Notes under the pieces: generated by a model
Database searches by the model: none
Told to the model about the DNA's origin: nothing
Seen by the model: only the letters and a program-made list of their open reading frames with translations
Part shown: in pieces, positions 11,925 to 24,240 of the stretch
How the letters are laid out: each line of letters begins with the position of its first letter
Numbering within the stretch: position 1 is the first letter of the stretch
DNA from: Stropharia rugosoannulata
Taxonomy: Eukaryota; Basidiomycota; Agaricomycetes; Agaricales; Strophariaceae
DNA: 64,000 nt
Reading direction: 5' to 3'
Assembly: GCA_028532985.1 (NCBI GenBank)
Contig: JANCIK010000003.1
Span: 3,730,001 to 3,794,000 of the forward strand
Made by a program: the position numbers and the translations under genes

Positions 11925-13994
11925 TTACGAACCACGCGGGGATTGACTAACAACACCTGTACTTGTGCCATAGGAAGTAAGGTTGCCATTCTCTGAGGGG
12001 GATCCTGAAGTGCCGAGTAAGGGCGTGCGTTCAAACTCTTTAGTATCCCGTCTTCGTTCTCGCTCAACAATCCTGCACCAAGTAAGTTAAATATGTAACA
12101 ATTGTGCTCAAGACGTGGGACGTACCCTCGCATTATAGCTGTCGTCGTTGCTCTTTTAGCCCGTCGTTTACTTTGGTTATCCTCGTATTGATCCGTCTCA
12201 TCTACAATTTCTTCCGAGATGATCTCTTCGATGATGTCTAACCAAATCGTCAATGAAATTCAAACGCATTGGCTCAGCAGTCATGTAACTCACCTTCCAG
12301 TGTAATCACACCGATAGCACCACCGGGGAACCCTGGGGTGCGGCTAATCAGAAGCAGGTGGGCACGGCCAGTTTGACTGGGATTCGATATGCGTAAGAAT
12401 TTTTAAAGACATTGGCTAAATGAAATCAACATACAAATAGTCAAGCGCTTGGAAGCAATTGATCGAGGGCAGTGCTTCAGGGAGGATACCTAGTGGGAAT
12501 GCCGATACAGGTAGCGCCTTACTTGGATCGTACGTGAGGAGCTGGTAGACATTGTCAGAATTGCTCTGAGGGGCATGTCTGTATGAAACATTACCTTTTT
12601 AATGAGTAACAATCCAACAAAGGCCAAAGGATTTCCGGGCTCGTGGACTGGGAAACGTGAGTATCCGCTGGTTAAACTAAAAGAGATATTTCAGCGCCAG
12701 TTAAGTGAAATGACAAAAAAACAAACATGGCATCTACGGCGCTATGATCCAAGATTGTGTCTGCGCTGAGAATAACGGTATCTTTCAACGGAGTCATGAT
12801 TTCTTCTACATTTTTAGTATTGAGCTCCAGGACACCATTGAGAATTGCGATTTCATCATCTCGCAGAGGCTCCTCGCCGGTACGATGGAATTGGAGGAAT
12901 GATTTCAGCTCAGCTTTCTTGTAGGTATGCTGCTCGCTTGCTCCGAGCACATAGTCCAGTAACTTGGCGATAGGCCAAGCGATAGGGGCTAAAAAGACTG
13001 ATAAGTAATAAAACTTCTAACAGAAGAAACAATGCGCGTACCAAATAGATACATCATCCCAAGCACTAAAGGTGCACATGTCGCGCCAACTGCTAAGCCA
13101 TATCGAACGCTGACTGCTTGAGGAATGATTCTGCGCTCATCATGAGATAATGCTGAAAAGACTAGAACATGACTTACTCGCTGTATTAAATAAGGTCAAT
13201 TCACAGTGCGGGCTTGATTAGCATGCCCAAATACCCAAAGATAACTAGAAGAAGCAAGTTAGTCGACAAAATGAGACACGCATTGGATGTACATACCGAT
13301 AGCAACCGTAGAGATAACAATGGCAGCTACGCCGCCACCAAGCTGTGATAACAACATTAGGCTCCTAACAGATTCAAGCCGACTTCATTACGTACTGCAC
13401 TATCGAGAAAGATAGGCAAACTTTCGTTGATAATCTGGTACAAAACGCGTCACAGCTTGAGCTATGAGAGATGTAGATTGTACGCACGACATTTCCTAGC
13501 AGTAAGACCTATCCCAAACACGCACATCAATGTTGTATCGAGTAGACGAGCGTAGTCAAGACGTACCACCAGTACCCAATGCCGTCCTCTCCTCATCAGT
13601 TTGAGAACTGTTATGTCGCATGATCAAGATCAACAAGAGCTGTCACTTGCAGGTTGTCGTACGTGCCTTTTTGCGCGTTTGCCTTCTCCTTTATGTCCTC
13701 CGAAGACGTCGCCAACACCCTCAGATGCAGCTCATCCAAACCCATCAACCCCAGTGTCAGTCTGAGCCACTTTAAGTAATGCGGTGTTCCAGTCATGTAG
13801 AAAGTTACATACCCTGCGAAGACACCTCCAGCCAGTACGAGAATCATGCTCACGGTGAGTTTTGTCCAGAATTCGGAAGATCCAGGGGGTGCCGGCTCGA
13901 CCTCAACAGGAGCATTGCGCGTTCCAAAACGTAGATGGGGTGTCGCGAGAACTGTACGCAGCAAGAGCAGAACCGTAGGTAGCTTTACAGGCAT
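11925..13994 (-). CDS. CNNM/Mam3-like DUF21-CBS transporter, copy A
   Basis: Membrane protein of the CNNM (CorC/Mam3) family, which handles Mg2+ and other divalent metals at the vacuole or plasma membrane. The start at 13994 gives a signal-like N-terminus (MPVKLPTVLLLLRTVLA). Then follow EFWTKLTVSMILVLAGG and [17 protein letters not shown] of the DUF21 membrane domain, and [15 protein letters not shown] linker sequence ([15 protein letters not shown]) before [10 protein letters not shown] and EEIMTPL. The CBS pair includes [26 protein letters not shown] and a final DIIEEIISEEIVDETDQY. A basic KRRAKR stretch precedes the last intron, and the last exon ends VVSQSPRGS, stop at 11925. No frame damage is visible. 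It is the promoter-distal member of three same-strand copies. Yeast Mam3 affects manganese and mitochondrial form; the substrate here is unknown. Confidence 0.85.
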
Positions 13995-14492
13995 TTGAAG
14001 CTGTCTTTGCGTGGTGAAAGGGTCTTCCGTGTAGCTCGTTGTCAGCCAAGGCCCTACAGCGATCGTCGCGGATGCAAAGATGGACGCGGTGCGCGGTCTT
14101 GGCGCGGTCCAGCGCGGCAAATACGTATTACGTCAGCATGACATCATTCAATATAAGTACCGTACACGTGCTCAATGGGCGCCTACATGGTCTAAGCGGC
14201 GTACATCAAGCGTACATCAAGCTTGCAATTAGCTTTCGATGTATCTCTACGCATATACGAGCTTACAAGAGCGGTATACGAGACCTGATACGCATATATG
14301 GGCTCAAATATGGATATATAAAAACCTTGGAATTTTTAATCTCAAACTCAACGCAAACTAAATTTACCAAGAATTTACTGTGAATAAATGGGCGTGTATA
14401 TGTGTGTTACAAGTGAGTGTGCTATAAGTCTGCGTGTACATGCAAGTGCAGTCTGACACCTCTGCCAGACTGATATCTCAGTCGAGCTCGGG
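13995..14492. other. spacer between CNNM copies A and B
   Basis: About 500 bp that must contain the promoter of copy A and the 3' untranslated region of copy B. It is AT-rich near 14290-14420 with TATA-like stretches near 14313 and 14399. No extra gene is seen. Confidence 0.5.
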
Positions 14493-16677
14493 TTAGAAAG
14501 TACTGTCTGTCTGAGTGCTTGAATAAGTGTCGGTGTAGCGCGTTTGTCCATTGTACCCGTTCTGCAGTTCAAGAGAAGCGGACCGACTGTTAGATAGCAG
14601 TAGTGAGCTCTCGTTAAAGAGCCCCATGACAGGTTCTCGTCTACGCTCTACGATTCTAGAATAAGCTTTTAGCGTTAACATCAAATTAACCATGGAAATA
14701 TTAACGCTTACCCTCGCATAACTGTTGCCGTGATGGACCGCCTCGCTTTCTGCTTCGAGTGGTTGTCAATGTACTGGTCAGTCTCGTCAATGATCTCTTC
14801 CGAGATGATCTCCTCAATTATATCTGCCGGTGCAAGAGTATTTCTCGTGAGCGTGAATTATAACATACCAGCACAATTGGCATACCCTCAAGTGTCAGCA
14901 CACCGATTGCTCCTCCTACTTGTCCCGGAGTACGGCTGATGAGAAGGAGATGTGCACGCCCCGTCTGGCTAGAAGAGGCATTACATAGTAAGTACTAAAG
15001 CTTACAGTTCTAAAACTGTGCACTTACAAATAATCTAGCGCTTGGAAGCAGTTTATCGAAGGATGTGCTTCAGGCAAAATTGAAAGCGGGAAACTCGAGA
15101 CCGGCAAGGCTTCGCTCGGGTCATAAGTCAAGAGCTTTTGACTTATGTTAGTCTCTCCAAAATTATATTTTTGGAGGAATACGCACCTTCTTTATCAGAA
15201 GAAGACCGATAAATGAAGTTGGTCTGCCGGCCTCATGAACTGGAAAGCGTGAGTAACCGCTTTGCAGCCTAAATTCTACTTGTCAGTTGTTGCTCAGATT
15301 ACTAAGCTATAGAGTCTCGTACATTGCTCTAATGGCCTCGTGGTCGAGTATATCATCAGCACTCAATATCACCACATCCTAAAAAAAGAAATTGTCGATG
15401 AATGACGACTTGCCTGAGAGTAACAGAAACACATACCCTCAGAGGCGTCATAATTGTCTCTACCTGCTTGGTATTTAACTCCAAGACGCCATTCAAAATA
15501 GAAATCTCCTCGTCGCGCAAGGGCTCTTCTGCGGAGCGGTGAAATTCCAAAAATGATTTCAACTCCGCCTTCTTGTACATATGGTGACCTTCAGCTCCAA
15601 GAACGTAGTCCAGTAACTTTGCAATTGGATAGGCGATGGGTGCTAAATGTTTGGAATGCACATTTACCAACAGAGCATGGCACTTGCAATAAAAATGGCT
15701 TACCCAAGACAAACATCATGAGGAGAACTAAAGGAGCACACGTAGCCCCAACTTGTAGACCGTATCTCACGCTGACCGCTTGTGGAATAATTCTATATTA
15801 TAGCATTTAGCTAAAGATAGCCAGGATTTCATGGTAGTACTTACTCCCTGTGATGGAATGTCGGTGATTAATATGAGGTCCAGTCAGGTGAATTATACAA
15901 GTTGAAGACATACCCAAAAATCACTGCAGGATGTCGTTAATTAAGAGTCAAGGAAGAATATCGCTCAGTTCTACTTACCAATTGCTGTTGTAGATATAGC
16001 AATAGCTGCTACTCCTCCCCCAAGCTGCCTCGAGTGAGAATGCGAAATTGGTCAAAGCGCGTGGTTGGTCTTACTGCATTATCCAAAAATATGGGCAAAC
16101 TTTCGTTGACAATCTAAAATAATATCAGTAACCTTCAACGCCTCAGATTTGACAGTAGGAATAAAACAGACCACATTGGAAAGCAAAAGGACCTATTGTG
16201 GCACGATCAACTAAAAATAGAACACCTTCCACGACGACATACCACAAGCACCCAGTGACGACCACGGCGTAGCAAATTCAAAACTGAAGTGGTGTAAGCT
16301 ATGACTCGTAATGCAAAATATAAACTTTACCTTTCTGAGCGTTGCGCTTTTCTGTCAAATTCTCTGAAGATGTAGCCAGAACCCGCAAGTGAAGCTCATC
16401 AAGGCCCATTAACCCAAGCGTAAGACTACAAACCAGATATCAGGCAGGCGATCAAAATTTATCTCGCTAGAAGAAATTCTCACCCTGCGAACGCTCCCCC
16501 AGCTAAAACAAGGATTATACTAACGATAAGATGGTACCAGAATTCGCGGGATCCCCTCTCCGTTCCGTTGTTTCCATTCGGCAGCGGAGGAAGCAAGTTC
16601 GTTCGGTAAGGTGTAGCAAATGACACTCTTATGAGTAGCATTGCGAGAGCGAGGCCATTCCTCCTGACATTTGCCAT
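14493..16677 (-). CDS. CNNM/Mam3-like DUF21-CBS transporter, copy B
   Basis: The second tandem copy begins at ATG 16677 with a signal-like segment (MANVRRNGLALAMLLIRVSF). It continues EFWYHLIVSIILVLAGGAF, the same first DUF21 helix as copies A and C. The linker reads [16 protein letters not shown], followed by [41 protein letters not shown] and [15 protein letters not shown]. The last exon (after GTAAGC...CTAG, 14645-14702) differs fully from copy A: MGLFNESSLLLSNSRS, then TDTYSSTQTDSTF and stop at 14493. Exon order and intron positions match the other copies, so it arose by gene duplication, not retroposition. No stop or frameshift is seen in the parts I checked. Confidence 0.85.
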
Positions 16678-17667
16678 GGATGTTCGAGAGCAGGAATGGT
16701 GTAGATTGGTATAAAGGTAACCTGGATAAAGACGTGTGGGTGGGAGGTTTTGTTATATATTTTGCCATCGGATCGATATTTAAAGGCTGACCTACGGCTG
16801 AGCGCTCGGAGCGCTGTGGCATGCGCTGACATGACTTCGTCTGACCGCAGAGATCTGGGCAACGTCGGCTGAGCTGGTGCTTACGTCCACTGGCAATAAT
16901 ATCGCAGCGCGGATTTGGCCATGAGGGATTTTAGCGTGCGGGTTTATAATAGGCTATCATCATCGGCCGTGTCATCGCAATCAAGGAGAAGTTCAGAGAG
17001 CAGAAAACATGTACTGCGAGGTGCTACTGCAAGCGGGTACATTTCGGGCGTACTGTCCTTTGGAGCTTGAATATTCTCTGCGGGATTGTAACAGTGTAGA
17101 CATTTGGAAGAAGACTGACACGAATGTCGAAGGGATGCTTTGTACGAGGACTGGTGATGGATTTTTGACGGATGCACTTCATTTCGGTCCCTAGTGACCA
17201 TAATCAAGTTACAAGCGCCAAGGAGTACTTTGGCGCCAAGTAACGGCTCTACAGTCAGATTTAGACTTTCACTTGCTATTTTAGATAATTCACCTTTATT
17301 ACCTTCGATATTGATATTGAGTAACTGACCGGATGTCCAAAACCTTCACCTCGCTTCGAGTATCTATTTTGTACCATAAAGTCTTGGCATGAGGGGCTTC
17401 TGCTATCACTCTCTTAGTCTCGTGCTTATTATGGGAAAAGTATACAACCTACACCTTCGAAGGCGGCAATAACGAGATAAGGGGGCGATTCGAACGGCCT
17501 CTGCATTGTGTTCTCTTCGGAACGCTTTCCGCCGCAGACACGGTCTGCTTTCCCAGATTAGAAGACTGGCAGCCAACATACTGATATATTTAGTGTCCTA
17601 ACAAACAACAAATGTGATTACAATACAAATGCCATGTACACCAAGTCCATTACTCTGAAAGAGGATG
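16678..17667. other. spacer between CNNM copies B and C
   Basis: About 990 bp without a supported gene. The part next to 16678 should be the promoter of copy B; a TATA-like ATATAT lies near 16755. An open frame at 16944-17207 has no family pattern and no splice support. Confidence 0.45.
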
Positions 17668-19842
17668 CTAAACGCTACCATAGCGTTGATTGAAGTCAGC
17701 GCCGTACGAGTCCGGCGACGACGAAACATAGTCTAGTAAAGAGGAGGTTTCCATAGATGAGTTTTGACGACGTCTTCCTTCAACGATACTACAAAACCCA
17801 TTATTATATGTTCATAGTCAGAACGAGTTGTAAGACTCACCGTCCAATTATTTTAGCTGTTGTGCGTCGGCGAGCCCTTCGCCTATTACGATTATCCGTA
17901 TACTGATCTGTCTCATCGATAATTTCTTCTGCGAGGATTTCCTAGACAGAAATAAACCTTCAATCGTCATGATGGAAGCGGCCACGTCAATGTCATACCT
18001 CAATAATGTCTGAAAGTTTGACAATGAGAGAAGTGTCAAAAATACTATCAAGGTTTTGTCACTTACCCTCCAAAGTAACCACGCCCATAGCGCCGCCTGG
18101 GATACCAGGCGTTCTGCTAATTAGAAGCAGATGTGCACGGCCAGTTTGGCTTCACAAAATACTATTCAGCCATCGACAGCTAGAGACCTAAACAACCTAC
18201 AAGTAGTCTAATGCCTGGAAGCAGTTGATTGATGGCGGCGCCTCAGGTAATATTGATAGTGGGAAAGCTGAGACTGGCAGGCTTCGTTTTGGGTCGTACG
18301 TCAAAAGCTGGGGAGCGGCCGGGTGAACTAAGTCATGGGATCATACCAGAACGCTTACCGTTTTTACCAGCAATAGCCCAATGAACGCGCCGCATTTCCC
18401 TTTTTCGTGCACCGGAAACCGTGAATACCCACTTTGAAGTCTGTCGAAACATCAGATGAGTCATGCATTATGGATGAGCAATGCGTTAGAGTTACATTTC
18501 ATGGACCGCAGCATAATCCAAAATATCGTCGGCCTTGAGTGTGACCGTATCCTAGAGTAATGTTTCAATTAAAGCTCACCACATTCGATTTTCAAACATA
18601 CCTTTATCGGGGTCATAATGGTTGTGATCTTCTTCGTATTTAGTTCCAACACTCCATTTAACATTGTGATTTCATCGTCACGCAGTGGCTCAGCTCCAGT
18701 TTGATGGAATTGGAGGAATGACTTCAGTTCAGCTTTTTTATAGAGGTGGTTGTCCCCGTGTCCTAGGACCCGATCAAGCAATTTCGCAATCGGATAAGCA
18801 ATGGGTGCTTTAGATGTTCAGTGAAATGGTTCACAAGCTTTAAGCGACGGCTTACAGAGAATGTACATTAGTCCGAGGACGAAGGGAGCGCACTTGGCAC
18901 CTATCGACAGACCGTACCGGACGCTGACGGCTTGTGGGATGACCCTGGGTTAAGCGAGGAATTAAGCAGGCAATCAGCGTCCAATACAATGGAGAACGCA
19001 ATGCGCGGACTTACTCGCTATAGGAAGAAAGCGGGCGGTGTGACAATACATGTTCAGAATCCGTCGTGTACAGGTCATATCGGATTCTTACCCAAAAATA
19101 ACTTTGAATGAACAACACACATAGCATTTTTAGCAGAACTAATAGATGTATTTGAGTGCGGAAGACTTACCGATGGCTGTCGTTGAAATTGCGATGGCAA
19201 TATATCCTCCTCCCAGCTGATAATGCGAATAAGCACATGTACAGAACCTGCCTAGCATGGATAACTCACAGCGCTATCCAGGAATATAGGCAAACTCTCG
19301 TTTACAATCTGCAAGGGCTTTAACATTGCTCCAACACTGTCAACCAGGCCTCACGTACCACATTGCACAAAAGTAGGACCTGTTGGAGCCAATTTCAGCG
19401 GATCATAAGTCCAATTCAATGCCAATGAGCGTACCACCAAGACCCAGTGCTTCCCATGCTCCATCAACCTCAATACTAACGCAAGCATAAGCAGATTATC
19501 GTCTGAAAGCCTCACACGACTTACCTTTCTGCGCATTCCGCTTTTGTTCTACATTTTCTGACGATGTCGCCAAGACCCGAAGATGTAAGTGATCAAGGCC
19601 CATAAGGCCCAAAGTCAATCTGCGGCAACGATCAGGACAGTTTCGCCCATAAAACAAACTGCATCTCACCCAGCAAAGATTCCTCCGGCTAGCACCAGCA
19701 CGACGCTAACTATGACATGGTACCAAAATTCGGGAGAGCCTGGTTCCGATCCTGGGTGGCCTGTGTCGTGTTTCTTAGTCGCTTGTGACGACGCACTCAA
19801 CATGCGCATAAAAAGGAACAAGGTAGTAGTGCGAGCTTTCAT
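17668..19842 (-). CDS. CNNM/Mam3-like DUF21-CBS transporter, copy C
   Basis: The third and most upstream copy. I chose ATG 19842 because it opens a signal-like segment ([19 protein letters not shown]). A longer frame upstream lacks family character. The protein continues [19 protein letters not shown], then [54 protein letters not shown] and [16 protein letters not shown] basic RRRARRRTT precedes the last intron. The last exon gives [20 protein letters not shown] and ends RYGSV at 17668. It lies divergently from the ISG12-like gene at 20444, about 600 bp apart. Conserved CBS and DUF21 motifs suggest it is functional. Whether the copies differ in metal or membrane cannot be told from sequence. 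Confidence 0.85.
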
Positions 19843-20443
19843 CAAGGTTGAGAACAGTACGGCGCTGGGGCAGAAACTCACCCTCCACCCAAGCGTCAGG
19901 GGTGAATTTAAGTCGCGACTTACACACCCTATTTTAAAACAACCGGAGCTGCAGGCCGGATTGCGGCTGTCCTTCCTGATTCCCAACTTCCCAATCATAG
20001 GTTTTTCCTTCGCTCTTGCGTTGACGCATGACCTTGACAACGTGTGACTCAGTGTGTGGCGACACTTCGAACTTCGAAGTGGGTAGGAAGATTGGATTGT
20101 ACATGGCAAATTGCGCCAAGTTGACTGTTGAGGCTGACGAATGCAGTACTATTACCACCAACCGGTACCCATCGGTGCGAAAACGGAGCAGCTTCCAGAC
20201 TGCATGCTGCAAATTGCCGACCGCTGGCGATTGTAGGGTGATTGGCCTTTGTCGAGAGCGGGGTAAGGGCCAATGACGGGCGGAAGCGCGGGACTTAATT
20301 ATGCCACCGGTGTCCTAAACCGTCCAAACATTTCGGAGATTATATAATTCTGCTCGGCCGACTTGGCAAACGCGTTGCACGCTACGGGCGCTTAATTCCT
20401 CTCATCCTCGGATTCCTCGTGCACAGTCGATAAGCGTAGCAAA
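19843..20443. promoter_or_regulatory. divergent intergenic promoter region
   Basis: About 600 bp separates the divergent starts of CNNM copy C (19842, minus) and the ISG12-like gene (20444, plus), so both promoters must lie here. A TATA-like ATTATATAA lies near 20339, about 100 bp before the plus-strand start. Direct experimental signals cannot be seen. Confidence 0.4.
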
Positions 20444-21434
20444 ATGGTAATAAACGACGTAGATGACACAAATAAGTCTCCCGACCCTCAAAAAACACCG
20501 ACAGACGACGCCAGTGGTGGCATCGGAGGGGATTTGTCTCAAGACGAGCTTCGTAGGCGCGTTAGTCGGCTCCGGACAGATCAATCCAACGGCCTGCCGA
20601 TCCAATACCCAGAACTTGCCTCGGGCGACGCTTTGGACAAGTGGACGTCGAAGCTAGAGATTGCTCTCCAGAACAGCGGTATACCTCCGCATCAATGGTC
20701 AGATGCTACCATCGTTTTCACTGCGGGATCGGGGCGGGTCAACATGGAGATGCGGGTGCGTAGAGAGGCGCGGCAAAGTATGGGAGTTACATGCTGGCCA
20801 TGGGATGAGTTCAAACGTGATTTGAACCAAGTCTTGAGTGAGTTTCTTTACTTCCATGATAAAATAAATTTTCCAAGGTTTAACAAAGGGATTTAGTTGC
20901 ATTTGGTCTGTCTGTTCTGTCATTTGACAACGTTAGCTCCCTCATACGTAATTCACAGAAAATGAACCATCCAGGCTACAGCAGTTCAGTCAGGACCATC
21001 CTGTTGCGGCTAAGGTGGCCAAAGTGGCTGTAGGAACAGGTCTTGTTGTCGCGGGAACGACAGTGCTTGCCCCGGTAGTAGTAGTAGGAGCGCTGAATAG
21101 CATTGGTTTTACTGCAGGCGGCGTTGCCGCCGGTGAGTCATTTTACTCTCACCAGGCCCACTGTAATTCAATTACTACTTTAGGCTCATTGGCCGCTGGA
21201 ATACAGTCTCTGTTCTATGGAGGCGCGACGACTGGCTTGTTTTCGTTATGCCAGTCCCTTGGGACGGCCGCAGTTGCTACCTCCGCCACCACGGTTGCTA
21301 CTGCTGCCGGTACAATCGCTGCAGGAACATCTCTTCTTCGGTCTGGAGCGACAGGAGAATCACCAGACGTTCCAGCCGATAACAACACTTCGCATGAATC
21401 CCCTCCTCCTCCTCCATACCGCCGACAAGCTTAA
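20444..21434 (+). CDS. ISG12/IFI6-like small hydrophobic protein
   Basis: Three exons (20444-20837, 20959-21132, 21184-21434) give about 272 residues. The N-terminal half is hydrophilic (DDASGGIGGDLSQDEL, then ALDKWTSKLEIALQ) with a WPWDEFKRDLN motif. The C-terminal half is a run of small and hydrophobic residues: GTGLVVAGTTVLAP, SIGFTAGGVAAGSLAAGIQS, YGGATTGLFSLCQSLG. This order (GF..GG.AAGS.AA..QS....G..F...QS.G) is the signature of the interferon-inducible ISG12/IFI6-16 family (Pfam Ifi-6-16), which in animals sits in mitochondrial or ER membranes. The tail is Pro-rich (SPPPPPYRR). Fungal members are known but uncharacterised. It is divergent from CNNM copy C and upstream of a carboxypeptidase gene. 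Confidence 0.75.
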
Positions 21435-21673
21435 ATGTTTCTTTGATATTTCTTGCTATTTAGTTTTGTTCGTATTAGTGAGAATACCAGACATCTCTGA
21501 CTTTGGCAAATCAGGAGAGACAGACAATCGCGATGAAAGCCGCTCTTCTTCACTTCGGGCTTGATAACATGGGAATAGGCCCAAACGGACTTGGCACGGT
21601 ACACGGTTGCCGGCCCGAACAAACTTGGCTATTGGCGAAGTGGCTAAACAACGGCTTGAACAGGAACGTTATC

Positions 21674-23775
21674 ATGCTGGGTTTCTTTCTCACAATATGG
21701 GCTACGGTAGGCTTGGTCTCTTGCTGGGGACTCGGGCCTACTCTTCAAATTCAAGAAGACGTCCAGTTCTCCTCTCTCAGCTCGCTTTCCAGCTCTGAGT
21801 TCACATCACTCAGCCATCCACTCTTCCCGAATTATGGCGTTAGAATCAAGAAGAGCAATTTCTGCGATGAATCCGTCAAGTGCAATCCATTTCTTACGGC
21901 AAAACAGTTTGATACAGCTACTAAAATACTGTGCCAAGCAGCTCATACACCGGATACATCGACATAGAAGCGCGCCACTTATTCTTCTACTTCTTTGAGA
22001 GCAGGAGTAACCCCGACACCGACGATGTCATTTTTTGGACGAACGGAGGTCGGCGCATCTCGTCAGATATGTGACCAACACTGATTGACGTCGGGATGCA
22101 ATCAATCACACACACAGGACCTGGATGCTCGTCATCTCTGGGGCTGTTTATGGAACTGGGTAGGCCGACAAATCTACGTCAGATTTAGGCATGGGCTTTA
22201 ATGCGAATCAACGATTCATGAAGGTCCCTGTAGGGTAACGGGACCCAATAGTACGGTCCACCACCCAGAATCTTGGAACACGAATGCGAATGTATTTTTT
22301 GTTGATCAGCCCGTAGGCGTTGGATACTCTTACGCTGACTACGGAGAATATGTCGTGAGTCCTCACCCTGATATACTTTTTGCGACTCTTGACAATTGCA
22401 TCGTAGGGTACTAGTGAAGATGCTGCAAAGGATATCGCAGCTTTTGTAGCCATTTTCTTTGAGAACTTCAGTCAATTTAAAGGCCGACCTTTCCATATGT
22501 CCGGGGAGTCATACGGTGTACGTGCTGGTCTACACTGCTAATGAGTAAGAACTAAATCCCATGAATACTTCAACAGGGACGCTACTTGCCATTATTTGCA
22601 TCGGCTGTGTACGACCAGAATGCGAAGCTCGTTGCTGCAGGCAAGACTCCCGTTAACTTGAAGTCTGTTATGATAGGCAAGAATTATTGGACACTCATAT
22701 TCCCCAACACTTATATTCCCGCTCATGTAAAGGAAATGGCATGACCGACAGCTTCAAGATGATATTATCCTACTACGACATGGCCTGCACCCCCGCCTCC
22801 GTATTCCCAGTTGTCGACATCGGTACCTGTGTCTCTATGAAAGGTCTTGTGAGTATACTCAGACGCTTGACTTTGCAGACAGATTTTAATGCTTCACATA
22901 GTATTCTAGATGCGAAAAGTGGATGAAAGCGGCCTGCGAAGATCAGTATGATGCTATAAACTGCGGTGCAGCCGTTAATTTCTGCCGGAGCAGCTATTCC
23001 ATACCTTTCCGAGCAACAGGCAAGTGCGTTTTAACTGAAGCTAGGGTAGCTGCTACATGAAGTGGGACTAGGCTTAAACGTATACGACATCAGCAAGCCG
23101 TGTGAGGGAGGTCCTTCTGATCTCTGTTACCTTCAGACTTGGTGAGAGAGCTCAAAAGATCTGGCATGAAAAACTGCTGACACGCGCGTTCACCAGCGTC
23201 ATCCGTGAATATCTCAGTAACCCTGCCTTGAAGGCCTCCCTCGGGGTGGACCCTTCGATTACTCAGAACTTCACATCCTGCTCGGCCGACGTGGGAGCAG
23301 CGTTCGGGTTGACTCAAGACATCTTGCACCCGACTAAGGATTACGTCGCGGCCCTGCTCGAGCGAGGGGTGCGCGTGCTCATTTACGTTGTAAGTCATCG
23401 GCGTATTATTTATTTCTCTTGGAGAGATATCACTTCGCAGAGCTGAATGGTACTTTGGCAGGGCTCTTACGACTGGATCTGCAACCATGTCGGGAACGAA
23501 CGATGGACGCTCGTACTAGAATGGAGTGGCCGCGAGGCGTTCGCTAGCGCGGCTCTACGGGACTGGAAAGTTGACGGAGAGTCTGCGGGCACGACCCGGA
23601 GCGCCAACGGATTTACATTTGCGACCGTCGCCGGAGCCGGGCACATGGTGAGGAGACCTCCTTCTGAGCCAGCTTTTCCAGTATTAACATTTTGGGATGC
23701 AAACAGGTCCCATACGACAAGCCCAAGGAGTCACTCGCGCTGATCCAGAGATGGCTTGCTGGGGAAGAACTATAA
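21674..23775 (+). CDS. S10 serine carboxypeptidase, copy 1
   Basis: Secreted or vacuolar carboxypeptidase of the CPY/kex1 type, removing C-terminal residues. ATG 21674 opens a signal peptide (MLGFFLTIWATVGLVSCWG). Core motifs, in order: [56 protein letters not shown] (exact residue at the I/V site reads V here), [15 protein letters not shown] with the catalytic Ser, [10 protein letters not shown] with the catalytic Asp, and GAGHM-VPYDKP with the catalytic His split by an intron. The C-terminus is RWLAGEEL. I count about eleven exons. Two introns use GC donors (22677-22732 and 23020-23071), both with the extended GC consensus. Two paralogues lie at 36381-38298 and 57768-59684. All catalytic residues are present, so activity is likely. 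Confidence 0.9.
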
Positions 23776-24240
23776 TTTGGTTTTTAGGTAGGATTGTACA
23801 TGTGCATGGTATGTTATGTGCATTGCATAATATGTACATAAGGGTATCATAACCATACTTGGATCAACACTTTGTCCTACTGTCATAGTTGCTCGTTATT
23901 AGAAGAAGCCTCAGTACGCTTGTTTCAAAGCATGTAAGTAGTGTAAAGGAACGCGAGGGTATCGTTGGGTATCGTTATTAGAAGATAATCATAATTTAGC
24001 GTGTCGTTGTGTCCATATGTCAAGCAGCAATCTCCCAGATTTGAACGGTCAGCTGCTCCAGAGTAGATAGCAAAATTGAACGAGTCCCATAAGATGTTTT
24101 GAGCAGACACACACATAGAGAGTTGGCTCCAATAGGCATAGTAAGCGGGAGGCCTGCAGGCGTTTGTCCACAAGACCTCAAGCTCGAGTAGATGAGTGTG
24201 TCCTTAGTCCCAGGGATGACAAAATGCATAACCGAGAAAA
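23776..24240. other. convergent 3' intergenic region
   Basis: About 465 bp between the ends of two convergent genes. AT-rich near 23800-23850 as expected for 3' ends. No gene seen. Confidence 0.5.
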
